DNA from: Sipunculus nudus
Lineage: Eukaryota; Annelida; Sipuncula; Golfingiida; Sipunculidae
DNA: 64,000 nt
Direction of reading: 5' to 3'
Assembly: GCA_026874595.1 (NCBI GenBank)
Contig: CM049308.1
Coordinates: 26,712,367-26,776,366 of the forward strand
Part shown: positions 52,001 to 58,878 of the stretch, one piece after another
How positions within the stretch are numbered: the first letter of the stretch is position 1
Layout: every line of letters starts with the position of its first letter
Program-made: the position numbers and the translations under genes
Notes under the pieces: generated by a model
What the model saw: only the letters and a program-made list of their open reading frames with translations
What the model was told of the DNA's origin: nothing
The model's database searches: none

Positions 52001-55000
52001 TATTAATTAAATAAAATCATATAGTTACTGTACTTCAGTTAAACAGAGGTGACACAAATGACATAAAACAACAACCAGTGATTAACATAGTAATATATTT
52101 GGATATATTTGCTGATTCAACATCTGTTTCAAAACTTTTCTGTGTTGTAGGAGATGCTCCACCAGCTCCTAAAGAGGCTGAACCAGCAGCCCCAGCAGCA
52201 GCAGCACCAGCTGCTGAAGCCCCAGCACCGCCTGCAGCAGCCCCAGCTGATACCGCAGGGCCCATCCCTACCAGCATGCCCCCTGTACCCCCAGTCCCAG
52301 ACAAGCCAATGACATCAACACCAGTGTCAGACATTAAAGTCACACCAGCCAAACCAGCAGCACCAGCTGCTGCTCCAGAGGCTGTCCCTGGAGCCAGGAC
52401 AGAACAGAGGGTATATATTATCTGCCTCTAAAAATAAGGTCACAATGACCTAGTTATTGTTATAGAATTTGGCAATGGGCATACCAGAAGATGTGGTAAG
52501 TTTAATTTTTAGCTCTGGACAGCTGATCATAGGTCATCTGAGCTATAGTGATCACTCTGTTGTTTGTCATTTATTCTTCTGCTAACAAGGCACAAATTGT
52601 AACTGGTCGATCAAGAAACTTTTTACTAAATATCCACATAGGTCCTTTCCATGTAGATAAATATCCTTCCATACCAAATATTAGGTTTATGTGACATATT
52701 TTGCAAGATACATGCATTTTTGTGTGTTTTTTAGCAGTTAGAAAATCAGGTTTGTGTCAGTGTTCTGGGCTGGAAAAGAACCATTTTGCACTCACCATGG
52801 AAAATGTGAAGAAAATCCATTCAATAGATTCTTTACAACTGCCACAGACACAATTGCAAAAATACTAAATTACAGCCATATAAGTTGATAGAATTTCCCA
52901 GTCAAAGATCAGCTGAGCGTCATGACCTGTGGGTCACTTGTTGTTTTGCTTAGAACTTGAATATATTTCAGTAATATTTGAAAGAATTTGGGCATTGTGA
53001 TCAGATTATTACCATACAAATGTTTGCCAAGGATAGACCGGGAAAAGTTGGACCTCCCAGCAGAAACATTGGGTGAATATCTTTTAGCTTTACTGACAGT
53101 AATTTCATCACAGGTTGATTATAGACAACTTTACTGTTCATCAGATGCAATGAATAACAATCTGAAATCTCATAAAATTTGATTTATCCATCCTATGATT
53201 ATGGGGCATTGGATTTTGACTCAGAAACCATGTACCGTGAATGAAAAATAGGTCAGTGTGATCTGATTACACATTGTAAGCATTTTTCTACAACAATTAT
53301 ATTATTGTTCTATCTTTAAATTTTTGTCAAGGAATCCTGCCTCATGATCAGTTTTTAATAGTTATCATGGATTTTAATATTTTATTCAGCAGTCTTAGAG
53401 GAAACTCATCAGAATTTTGTTATCAAAATGGTTAGAGCCTGGTTAAGGTGAGGTGCTTCTTCAGTATCCAGTGGAAGTTGTCTGTATTTTTACAAGTGCT
53501 ATGGGATATGATTTTAATTATTACATACTTATTTTGTATTAATTTGATGACATTTGACAGGTAAAGATGAACAGAATGAGACAGCGTATCGCCCAGCGCC
53601 TCAAGGATGCACAGAACACGTGCGCCATGCTGACCACATTCAATGAAATAGATATGAGGTAAGTTGGTGTGTGTATATACATGAATCAATTTAAGGTTTG
53701 CTTTGATGTAATTTTGATTTTGTAATAATGACATGTCAGACCTGTAATAATGGTTTTAACCATAGTATAACTAAAAGTAATGTATCATAAAGCATCATTT
53801 GTCAGAGTTTACCTGCATCATTGGCTCATCCTGCCCGTATATTCAATAGAAAAGGGATGTTTACATGTATTAATGATTATTTCAAAGCTCACAGGTAGGT
53901 AATGACATGGCAAAATGGTTTTAGAATACATTTTAATCAGAGAAGTAATAAAGCAATAAACTGAAGAACATTACCTTGGAATCTGAACTAAAAAATTCCT
54001 TGTATTTTGTATTTTAGGTTATTGTGTGTCATAATGTGAGCAAAAATCAATGCATGTGTCATATTTTGAGATAGTGTGGTTGGCATTTTGTTCACGAGGG
54101 TTTCAGATTTGTAATATTAACAAAGGGGAAATTATCACGAAAGTAGAACTTAGTAAATAGACCCCACATCTGCTCAATTGAACAGTCATTTATACTATAT
54201 GCATCTCATATATATTGGAAGCTTTTATATATTGTGCCTGTTGCGTCATTATTAGCATACCGGTACATTTTATGTAACCAATTATTAAGAGATTAATATT
54301 TAAAATATTATCAGTTCTTTTATATATCTGCCTTTTCGATGTTGCCTTGGCTCCTCTTCCAATCGTTAAGAGTTTGTGTACATATTTGGTAATTGATGTA
54401 ATCATGGTGATATATATTATGTAAGTTACTATAATGTATATCACCAAAATGAAACCCTCACGAAACACTGAAGAAGTGAAAATTGCAAATATTTAACCTC
54501 TTGAATATAAAGCCAAACACATCATTACAGCCCCATTTATGGTATCCCCAGACAAAGTTGGGGGATACCATGGTTTTATGTCAGTCCTGCCACAGCAGAT
54601 ACATCTTGTCTGTGCGATAACTCAAAAAAAATATTGCGGATCTTTACCTAACTTGATATGTGCATAGATATGGGTGAGAGGACGAAGCCGAAATTGGGGT
54701 CATGACCTTTACTATGAGAGTGGCCTTGACCTTGAATATTCCCATATTTGGTGAAAAATATTGTATCAATGTATCTATCTGAAAATCAAAATGAAAGATG
54801 TCAGATAATAAGTTCTTGAAAGAGTTTGAAAACTTGTGACCTTGACCTTCACCTTCAAGGTCAAATCTGCCGATATTTAGGATTTTGGTGAACCTCACAA
54901 CTTTTGTAGTACCCTTTCTGACTTTTTTTCATGACTACTTTGACTAGTGACCTTGACCTTGGTCTTTAAGGTGACACCTAGAGAAACCCTGGTGGCTTGC

Positions 55001-58000
55001 CAAGTGTCAGTAATAGCTTCTGAATATGGGGGCCTATTTTTGAGGGGGGGGGGATACTTATGCCAAGAAATGTCTAGTTTTGAATTGCATTTTGATATCT
55101 TGTTGCAGTAATGTTATGGAAATGAGGAAGACATATAAAGATGCTTTCTTGAAGAAGTACAACTCAAAACTAGGTTTTATGTCGGCATTCATCAAGGCAT
55201 CAGCGTACGCCCTCGAGGATCAGCCTGTGGTCAATGCTGTGATTGATGACTTGGAAATTGTGTACAGAGACTATGTTGATATCAGTGTCGCTGTGGCCAC
55301 ACCTAAGGTCAGTTACTTTAAAAAGTGCTTAGAGTTTCATATTGTCTTATAGTAAACATGATTTTTCTTTGAGTCTGAATTATATGAGTGCTCATTTATT
55401 ATTTTTTATAAATATTCTTTTATCCTATAATATGCTGAGAGGAAATATTTTACAAAGTGTAACACCAATGTCAGTCTTGGTGTGATGTGTAGCAGTAAAG
55501 AATGTAGGATGTAGAAGCTGAAGTCATTTTGCCCACGACCCTTTAGTGGTAGGATTTAGTTTTGTTACAAAGACAAATTTTTCAGGGGAAAATATTGGGC
55601 CGATCCGGGATTCCAACCCATGTCGGTGGAGCACATGTCTGGCGTTCCTACCGCTTTGCTAGAAAAGCATGCTTCATTAGCAAGACAGTTCGGTCTGCTT
55701 TTATGTCACCCGGTAACACATCCCCTCTTAAGAATGTTCTGCTATCAGAACAAGACTATCCCAGGAGTCACACCTTCATTGAACTAGGTGGCAGTAATTG
55801 CCCAATAACTTCAAACCACCAATCTCCGGGCCACAAAATTTGCTGTCAATTTGGATGAGCCCCCATTTGTAACGAAGACAAATTGCTGAGGGCAAAATAT
55901 TGGGCTGATCCGGGATTTGAACCAATGTCAGTTCGCTCATGTCCGGCGTTCCAACCGCTTCACTAGAAAAGCAAGCTTCACTAGCTAAACAGTTTGGTCT
56001 GCTTTTATGTCACCCTGTAACAGTTTTAAATAATATTCAATGATTGAAAAAAAAAAATGACCTGTGGCAGATTGATATATCATGTTCGATGATTGATTTG
56101 GGGGGAAACCACCAATGACAGATCAGTAATCCATTATTTTAGTTAACTTCTTAGTTGTGTGTTTCTGTACAATATGACATAGAAGTCAGTAATCAGGTGA
56201 AGACTTGATAAATCAAGTGAGCATAGTTATCATGCATATCATGAAGTTTTAACTCTGCTTTGGATTGTAACAATGCAAACAGGTAGTTGATATTAAAACG
56301 GGACTGATTTGACTGATTATCATGTCAAACGACCAAACACCAATATACTTAATTGATTTGCACAAAACTACAACCTTATACTGTGATAATAAATAATTAT
56401 TAAAATTATTAACCCATTGTAATGTATTTTAGTGTAATTTCCTTGGTTATGTGATATGATCCATTCAATTTGTGGGATTTGAATTTGACTTACCTACATT
56501 TATTCTGTTTGATCATTAATGTTATCTCATCTGTATTCTATTTGACAACAATAAGAATAATATTTTAACAGCTCCTTAATCTTGTATATACCAGTACATG
56601 TATATTTTATCATTACCAGGGCCTTGTTGTTCCTGTACTGAGGAATGTAGAAGGGATGAACTACGCACAAATTGAACAAGGCCTCAATGAACTAGGAGAG
56701 AAGGTAAGTGTACTCTGTATTTACCACAGGTGTGTTCTTATTTACTGATTTATGCTTATTTACTTATCAGTTTTGCAAAGTGTGGTGTATGCAATTTTGA
56801 ACGTAATATATCACTCAGATTTTGGAACACTCATATGTCAGACAACATATAAAAAACAAAATAACAACAAAAGCTAGATAAACTTAGATTATGTACATAA
56901 TTATGTGTTGTGCCCTGTGGCATCTTTTTGTAGTATAAATCTCACTTGTGGAATACGTACTTACATATTGTAAGTACACATTGGGACAGATAGTAACATT
57001 GACATTGAGTGTGCTACTGGCAAAATCTGGAAACTACTCAAGCTGACTACTGTATATCCCCATTTCATGGCCGCACATCTATTTATAGCCACACCTCAAG
57101 TATGTAAGGCCCCTAAAGAAGCTCCCAGTGAGAGAGAACATTTGGTGTTTGCAACCTTGTTATAATCCTCGAGCATTATCAGGTCTAGATTGTTATTCCT
57201 CCCACTTGTGAAAATCCTCAAATACAGAATGCCCTAAAAACAAAAACTGTCAGTTCTCATAAATCTACTTTCATCTGTTTCTTAATCATTACAATATACA
57301 GGTTATAGTTCAAAGCTTTCAAAACAGTATTTTGTGTTGCTCTGAAAAGTGATACCTTCACCTTGTGGAGATCACCTTATGGTCTGTATATGTACCTCAT
57401 GTTATCCTGCTATAATTTGCGGATGAGGGTGCGGTCATTTCCAGAGCATTCCTTTGCCTTCTACTTGGAAGATGTGGGTCTGTTTGCCACCAAACTCTGT
57501 CAGACTCCGCAGGGAGAATCCCACCTTCACACTGTCCTCGTAGCACATGCCTGTTGTATTGATGTGCCCTTATCAAACCCTGACCCTGCAAAAATGTTGT
57601 AACCACTCATGGGGGCTGCCATTTTTGAGTACAGAATAAAGTAGTCGCAAGTAGTATGCCGGAACTTTATTTACCCATGCAGTGTTTGTAAATGTTTTAT
57701 TTATGAATTTTCAGGCTAGATCAGGTAGTCTAGCTATAGAAGATATGGATGGTGGTACCTTCACTATCAGTAATGGTGGAGTGTTTGGGTCCATGTTTGG
57801 AACGCCTATCATCAACCCACCACAGTCTGCTATTCTCGGAATGCATGGCATCTTTGACAGACCTGTGGCCATCAATGGAAAGGTGAGAACATACGCTTAA
57901 GTAAAGTTTGAGTTTTGTTATTTCCCTGCCGTAGGTTGAAGGACTACTATATGGTCAGCTTCGATCTGTCCTGCACCATTTCTTTTGCCAAATTTCTCTT

Positions 58001-58878
58001 AAAACCGGTACTGTTTCCTTACACCAGATTTTGCAGGCAGACTTGTCATATGACTGACATGATTATACCCTGCAGGTGGCACCACTTATGTTAAACTACT
58101 TTCTATAATGCAAAATGGTCCCTGTTAACTTCTATAGTGTCGCCATGTTAACTTACCAGGCCTAAGGTGGTTATTCATGAAACTCACCATAACTACTTAC
58201 TTATAGATCATCTATAAGTTCAATTCTAGGCAAAATCCATGCATAATTAATGAGGTCAGAGGTCACCAGGCTTATTTGTGGTGTAGCCTTGATAACTTAC
58301 TAGGTATATGATGGATTTTAATGAAACTCAGCAAATATATTAACCAAAATAATATCCCTCCAAAATTAAATCCCGGCAAATTCCATGAAAGTTTATTGAG
58401 AACATATTCATGATGAACTAAAAATCTTATGTATCTTCATGAAACTCATTATAAATATTTCCCATTTATATTCCCACCTGAATTAAATTCGTAGCAAAAT
58501 CAACACATATTTAATGAAGTCTGAGGTCACAAGACAAACGATGGTGTATTATGCACCCTTGTGGTGCTCTTGTTTATTTCTTAATCAAAAAGAGCATTTG
58601 ATATGTTGAGAGTCATATAATCTTAATAATATTTCAAACCTTAAATTCAATATTACCCCTTGATTAAGAAGAGTACATTTATATTATATGTTCTGTGTCT
58701 GATAATGATGATACAGTTTGAAACTTTTATTGCACTGTTTCAGGTTGAGGTTCGCCCAATGATGTATGTGGCATTGACTTACGACCATAGGTTGGTTGAC
58801 GGAAGGGAAGCCGTCACATTCCTTAGGAAAATCAAGTCGGCCGTAGAAGATCCACGAACCTTATTACTCGGCCTTTGA
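19945..58878 (+). CDS. DLST: Dihydrolipoyllysine-residue succinyltransferase (E2 of 2-oxoglutarate dehydrogenase), 13 coding exons
   Basis: Mitochondrial matrix E2 enzyme. Its lipoyl arm takes succinyl groups from E1 (OGDH) and passes them to CoA in the TCA cycle; E3 (DLD) reoxidises the lipoamide. The spliced frame (87+25+46+80+75+56+109+260+98+199+84+168+135 nt) gives 473 residues, against 453 in human. Seen in the sequence: a basic presequence (1 to about 80, starting [16 protein letters not shown]); a lipoyl domain (about 83-158) with ETDK, lysine K123; a Pro/Ala linker (160-246); and a catalytic core (247-473) with [10 protein letters not shown] and [13 protein letters not shown] (H444, D448). 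No E3-binding domain is visible, as expected for animal DLST. All 12 introns are GT-AG and every phase matches. The ATG at 19945 has G at -3 and +4. An in-frame ATG at 19924 in weak context would add 7 residues, and a TAG at 19906 closes the frame upstream. Identity is certain; the extreme N-terminus is less so. Confidence 0.96.
20351..20373. repeat. Poly-C tract (23 C)
   Basis: 23 consecutive C shortly after exon 1; a probable length-unstable site. Confidence 0.95.
21457..24257 (+). mobile_element. Outer non-autonomous Helitron (C1), split by C2
   Basis: Starts A|TCCCCGGACAAAGT and ends with a 10-bp-stem hairpin (CATCTCAGAT, GCT, ATCTGAGATG), then CTAG|T at 24254-24257. A 5' TC, a 3' hairpin just before CTRR, and an A^T target are canonical for Helitrons. 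The body has diverged units with GTGAACCC(C/T)A(C/T)AACTTTT and TGACCTTGAA phrases. No Rep/helicase coding. C2 (22589-23976) sits inside. Confidence 0.72.
22589..23976 (+). mobile_element. Inner non-autonomous Helitron (C2)
   Basis: 1388 bp. Starts A|TCCCCAGACAAAGTCGGG. Ends with hairpin GGCAC-CTGCA-GTGCC, nine bases, then CTAG|T (23973-23976). It contains repeated units of GGTCATGAGGTCAAAGGTCA type. Removing it rejoins the C1 body at an A^T dinucleotide. All copies have GT before the A, so the true left edge could be up to 3 bp further out. Confidence 0.75.
25826..25859 (+). mobile_element. Helentron-like 3'-end fragment
   Basis: GCTGAGTTTCATGACCCATG then GGTCACTTG: the conserved terminus with intact palindrome ACCCATGGGT. 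No recognisable body upstream. Confidence 0.5.
26640..26890. repeat. Degenerate tandem repeat, about 40-50 bp x 6
   Basis: Phrases of the form GGTTGAGCCACTAGAGAAAA followed by a TTTGCATTTA-like tail recur about six times with indels. Confidence 0.75.
28030..28990. other. GC-richer single-copy-looking block in intron 1
   Basis: Base composition is clearly less AT-rich than the rest of the intron and there is no internal repetition. Two open frames (28247-28456 and 28584-28826 +) look random in composition. It could be a conserved regulatory element, a decayed unknown transposon or an unlinked non-coding exon. Confidence 0.35.
29633..29823. mobile_element. hAT-like MITE (191 bp)
   Basis: Ends TGGTGTTGGG and CCCATCACTA are near inverted repeats, flanked by an 8-bp duplication GTAAGCTC/GTAAACTC (29625-29632, 29824-29831; 7 of 8). 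The interior is dense in GATTATAATCAATCAT-type motifs, as in the hAT-like copy at 11758. Confidence 0.65.
30691..30715 (+). CDS. DLST: DLST exon 2, 25-nt microexon (residues 30-38)
   Basis: Bounded by a ttattttcag acceptor and a strong TTAG|gtgagt donor. It encodes IQQQCNKL plus the first base of a Gly codon. The support is splice-site quality and phase: it turns the phase-0 end of exon 1 into the phase-1 start that exon 3 needs. There is no conserved protein motif in this stretch. Confidence 0.75.
30716..32082 (+). other. DLST: DLST intron 2
   Basis: 1.37 kb, gtgagt...catgcag. Holds two TA microsatellites (31513-31558, 31577-31630); otherwise nothing recognised. Confidence 0.8.
31513..31630. 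repeat. Double (TA)n microsatellite
   Basis: Two long TA runs separated by an 18-bp spacer (31559-31576). They make artefactual Tyr-Ile open frames. Confidence 0.95.
32083..32128 (+). CDS. DLST: DLST exon 3 (residues 38-53)
   Basis: 46-nt exon between ttccatgcag and TT|gtaagtat. It encodes [15 protein letters not shown] and the first two bases of a Leu codon. It is part of the poorly conserved N-terminal transit region; the support is splice sites and phase. Confidence 0.78.
32129..34171 (+). other. DLST: DLST intron 3
   Basis: 2.04 kb, gtaagt...gtttcag. A CTGTCTAGCTGTCTGTCTTT microsatellite-like patch near 32738 may be a repeat remnant. No other feature supported. Confidence 0.75.
34172..34251 (+). 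CDS. DLST: DLST exon 4 (residues 53-80, end of transit region)
   Basis: 80-nt exon from tatgtttcag to a T|gtaagtat donor. It ends RGFHTTVTA, matching the place of FRTTAV just before the mature N-terminus in mammalian DLST. Presequence cleavage near residue 80 is inferred by analogy. Confidence 0.88.
34530..35075 (+). mobile_element. Helitron C3, 5'-truncated
   Basis: About 545 bp of the same family. It begins inside the 5' stem (GTCTGGGGATACTATGG) and ends GGCACCTGCAGTGACAAGAA then ATGTCTAA|T. CTAA is an allowed Helitron CTRR terminus. One stem base is changed (GTGAC for GTGCC). Confidence 0.65.
35170..35200 (+). mobile_element. Helentron-like 3'-end fragment
   Basis: CTGCTGAGCATCATGACCCA then TGGGCCACTTG. 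One palindrome base is altered. It lies just after Helitron C3. Confidence 0.45.
36456..36650 (+). repeat. G-rich dispersed repeat (GGGGCGTATCCAGGATT)
   Basis: GCAGGGGCGTATCCAGGATT followed by several AAAGGGGGGGTCC segments and an opposing GGACCCCCTTGACC tail. From general knowledge, GGGGCGTA(G/T)CCAGGATT-like repeats with poly-G/poly-C arms are common in marine invertebrates. Its class is uncertain and its limits are approximate. Confidence 0.5.
37088..37162 (+). CDS. DLST: DLST exon 5 (residues 80-105, start of lipoyl domain)
   Basis: 75-nt exon encoding [20 protein letters not shown] and then RWEK. This is the highly conserved first half of the DLST lipoyl domain (human [20 protein letters not shown]). 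Acceptor tttttttcag, donor AAAG|gtaagaag. Confidence 0.96.
38749..38770. repeat. (TA)n microsatellite, short
   Basis: 22 bp of TA repeats. Confidence 0.9.
40761..42165. mobile_element. TA-flanked DNA transposon, 1.4 kb, non-autonomous
   Basis: Perfect 25-bp terminal inverted repeats beginning CCGTAAAATCTCCACTTAAA, directly flanked by TA on each side (40759-40760, 42166-42167). The motif GCGGTTTTAA recurs inside both ends. TA duplication points to the Tc1/mariner-pogo group. The interior is CpG-richer than the host intron. Its longest frames (41271-41558 +, 41232-41414 -) show no DDE transposase motif, so it looks non-autonomous. Confidence 0.75.
42345..43115. repeat. 36-bp minisatellite, about 21 units
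   Basis: Typical unit CAGTCACTGGACTGTGTGCC then ACCTCTGTAACTTTCT, 36 bp. Variants lose or gain bases at about 42685, 42796 and 42880-42920. Because 36 is a multiple of 3, frames stay open on both strands; the minus strand reads ([12 protein letters not shown])n. No splice or start context supports a gene. Confidence 0.9.
43960..44600. other. GC-richer single-copy-looking block in intron 5
   Basis: Higher GC and CpG than its surroundings. It includes CACGTCATTTGTCAC and GCGTTGGCTGCCGTTGGC and has no long ORF. Candidate intronic regulatory region or decayed element. Confidence 0.3.
44692..44740. repeat. (CT)n plus poly-C tract
   Basis: CT dinucleotides running into 14 C. Confidence 0.93.
46184..46239 (+). 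CDS. DLST: DLST exon 6 (residues 105-123, ends at the lipoyl lysine)
   Basis: 56-nt exon encoding [19 protein letters not shown]. The last codon, AAG (K123), is the lysine that carries lipoate, in the conserved ETDK turn. Acceptor tttctgcag, donor AAG|gtatgtgt. It follows the 9.0-kb intron 5. Confidence 0.96.
46858..47596 (-). mobile_element. hAT-like MITE, second copy, split by another MITE
   Basis: Ends TAGTGGTAGGAATTG and GGCACACCACTA, the reverse of the copy at 11758. Flanks GTATTAAT/ATAATAAT match at 6 of 8. After removing the 339-bp insert and its 3-bp duplication it is about 397 bp, against 391 bp for the intact copy. Confidence 0.65.
47140..47478 (+). mobile_element. Harbinger-like MITE, copy 3 (most intact)
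   Basis: 339 bp. TIRs GGCCAAAATAAAAAAAAGGT at the left and ACCTTTAATTTTTTTTTGGCC-like at the right, with TATGGTTCTCAGGCAC/GTGCCTGAGAACCATA inside them. Flanked by TAA on both sides (47137-47139, 47479-47481), the TWA duplication of PIF/Harbinger elements. No ORF. Confidence 0.75.
47701..48120 (+). repeat. 30-bp minisatellite, exactly 14 units
   Basis: Unit TATATGGTCAAATATCAGTA then GAACCTGAGC. Units 1-7 are almost identical, and units 8-14 carry more substitutions, with no indels, so the 30-bp register holds for 420 bp. One forward frame is fully open ([10 protein letters not shown])n but has no start or splice context. Confidence 0.95.
49032..49092. repeat. (TA)n microsatellite with one G interruption
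   Basis: 61 bp of TA repeats with a single TG step near 49074. Confidence 0.95.
49923..51245 (+). mobile_element. Complete Helentron-like element in intron 6
   Basis: Starts TAGCTCAGCTGACTGAAAGT then CATCTGAGCTA (5' hairpin), then a CTGTCTGTCCATCTGTCTG patch. Four units of about 340 bp follow (blocks GTTAACAGGGTACAAAT and GGAGGTCCATGAAAAATCTC near 50012-50085, 50337-50415, 50677-50750, 51015-51090). It ends GGTCATGACTCCTGGGTCAC then TTG. No coding. Same architecture as 499-1818, opposite strand. Confidence 0.68.
51629..51737 (+). CDS. DLST: DLST exon 7 (residues 124-160, second half of lipoyl domain)
   Basis: 109-nt exon beginning [20 protein letters not shown] and ending IFKLKIT plus the first base of Gly160. 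It matches the family's QVPSPANGVIEALLVPDG segment. Acceptor tctttacag, donor ACAG|gtatacta. The frame stays open on both sides, but the domain ends here. Confidence 0.95.
51738..52150 (+). other. DLST: DLST intron 7
   Basis: Shortest intron, 413 bp, gtatac...ttgtag. No repeat recognised. Confidence 0.9.
52151..52410 (+). CDS. DLST: DLST exon 8 (residues 160-246, Pro/Ala-rich linker)
   Basis: 260-nt exon almost entirely Pro/Ala with [13 protein letters not shown], the flexible arm between lipoyl and catalytic domains. Mammalian DLST has the equivalent PIPTQMPPVPSP. It ends ARTEQR, just before the catalytic domain. No E3-binding domain is present. GCA/CCA-rich codon runs make it the most GC-rich exon. 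Confidence 0.95.
52411..53560 (+). other. DLST: DLST intron 8
   Basis: 1150 bp, gtatat...ttgacag, containing a short Helentron-like element near its 5' end. Confidence 0.85.
52510..52940 (+). mobile_element. Short complete Helentron-like element in intron 8
   Basis: 431 bp. Head TAGCTCTGGACAGCTGATCA and GTCATCTGAGCTATAG; a single core unit (GCTAACAAGGCACAAATTGT); tail CAGCTGAGCGTCATGACCTG then TGGGTCACTTG. It looks like the one-unit version of the four-unit element in intron 6. Confidence 0.6.
53561..53658 (+). CDS. DLST: DLST exon 9 (residues 247-279, catalytic domain start)
   Basis: 98-nt exon encoding [20 protein letters not shown] and then [12 protein letters not shown], nearly identical to the family signature opening the catalytic domain. 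Acceptor atttgacag, donor ATGAG|gtaagt; a Ser codon is split across intron 9. Confidence 0.97.
53659..55108 (+). other. DLST: DLST intron 9
   Basis: 1450 bp, gtaagt...gttgcag. Its 3' third is Helitron C4. Otherwise AT-rich with no feature seen. Confidence 0.85.
54545..55077 (+). mobile_element. Helitron C4, next to exon 10
   Basis: 533 bp. Starts A|TCCCCAGACAAAGTTGGG and ends AAGAAATGTCTAG|T. The 3' hairpin is mostly lost (only ATGCC remains). The body has TGACCTTGA or TCAAGGTCA at 54727, 54837, 54855 and 54948. The 3' end is 31 bp from the exon 10 acceptor junction. Confidence 0.68.
55109..55307 (+). CDS. DLST: DLST exon 10 (residues 279-345)
   Basis: 199-nt exon with [25 protein letters not shown] and [15 protein letters not shown], all core catalytic-domain blocks. 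The loop between VIDD and YRDY is two residues shorter than in human. The acceptor (cttgttgcag) lies only 31 bp downstream of a Helitron 3' end. Confidence 0.97.
55562..55735 (-). mobile_element. tRNA-derived SINE-like unit 1
   Basis: On the minus strand: A-box-like TAGCAAAGCGG and B-box-like GGTTGGAATCC (complement of 55608-55618), spaced as in a tRNA. The unit is bounded by TGTTACAAAGACAAAT at one end and CACCCGGTAACA at the other. It is not a functional tRNA gene; the cloverleaf stems do not pair. Confidence 0.6.
55866..56024 (-). mobile_element. tRNA-derived SINE-like unit 2
   Basis: Direct repeat of unit 1. On the minus strand: A box TAGTGAAGCGGTTGG and B box GGTTCAAATCC (complement of 55913-55923), about 43 bp apart. 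The ends TGTAACGAAGACAAA and CACCCTGTAACA match those of unit 1. The pair may be one dimeric element spanning 55562-56024. Confidence 0.62.
56620..56703 (+). CDS. DLST: DLST exon 11 (residues 346-373)
   Basis: 84-nt exon, phase 0 at both ends, encoding [20 protein letters not shown] and then GLNELGEK. The GLVVPV block is invariant in 2-oxo-acid dehydrogenase E2 cores. Confidence 0.96.
56704..57714 (+). other. DLST: DLST intron 11
   Basis: 1011 bp, gtaagt...tttcag. The 57363-57602 frame is open but has no conserved motif and is not needed for the protein. Nothing else seen. Confidence 0.85.
57715..57882 (+). CDS. DLST: DLST exon 12 (residues 374-429)
   Basis: 168-nt exon, phase 0 at both ends, with [40 protein letters not shown] and [14 protein letters not shown] and INPPQ.AILG are diagnostic E2 catalytic-core motifs. 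Confidence 0.97.
57883..58743 (+). other. DLST: DLST intron 12 with tandem repeat
   Basis: 861 bp, gtgaga...tttcag. Between about 58170 and 58560 there are roughly three diverged units of about 140 bp, each with a (C/A)ATGAAACTCA phrase and a GGCAAA(A/T)TCCATG-like phrase, ending in GGTGTATTATGCACCCTTGT. Confidence 0.7.
58744..58878 (+). CDS. DLST: DLST exon 13 (residues 430-473, active site and stop)
   Basis: Terminal coding exon: [20 protein letters not shown], then [20 protein letters not shown] and LLGL, then TGA. H444 and D448 form the catalytic DHRxxDG motif. The C-terminal LLLGL compares with LLLDL in human. Confidence 0.97.
   Translation, partial: VEVRPMMYVALTYDHRLVDGREAVTFLRKIKSAVEDPRTLLLGL

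Larger units (their letters stand above)
55308..56619 (+). other. DLST: DLST intron 10
   Basis: 1312 bp, gtcagt...taccag. Holds two SINE-like units and, near 56035-56145, AATGATTGA-rich sequence that may be another hAT-like remnant. Confidence 0.85.

Noticed and set aside
55562-56024. True tRNA genes
   Set aside because: A and B boxes are present, but acceptor and T stems do not pair and the sequence between them is not tRNA-like. SINE-derived is the better reading.
57363-57602. Extra DLST exon in intron 11
   Set aside because: The protein runs without a gap from exon 11 (ELGEK) to exon 12 ([14 protein letters not shown]), so no extra exon is needed, and the frame has no conserved sequence.
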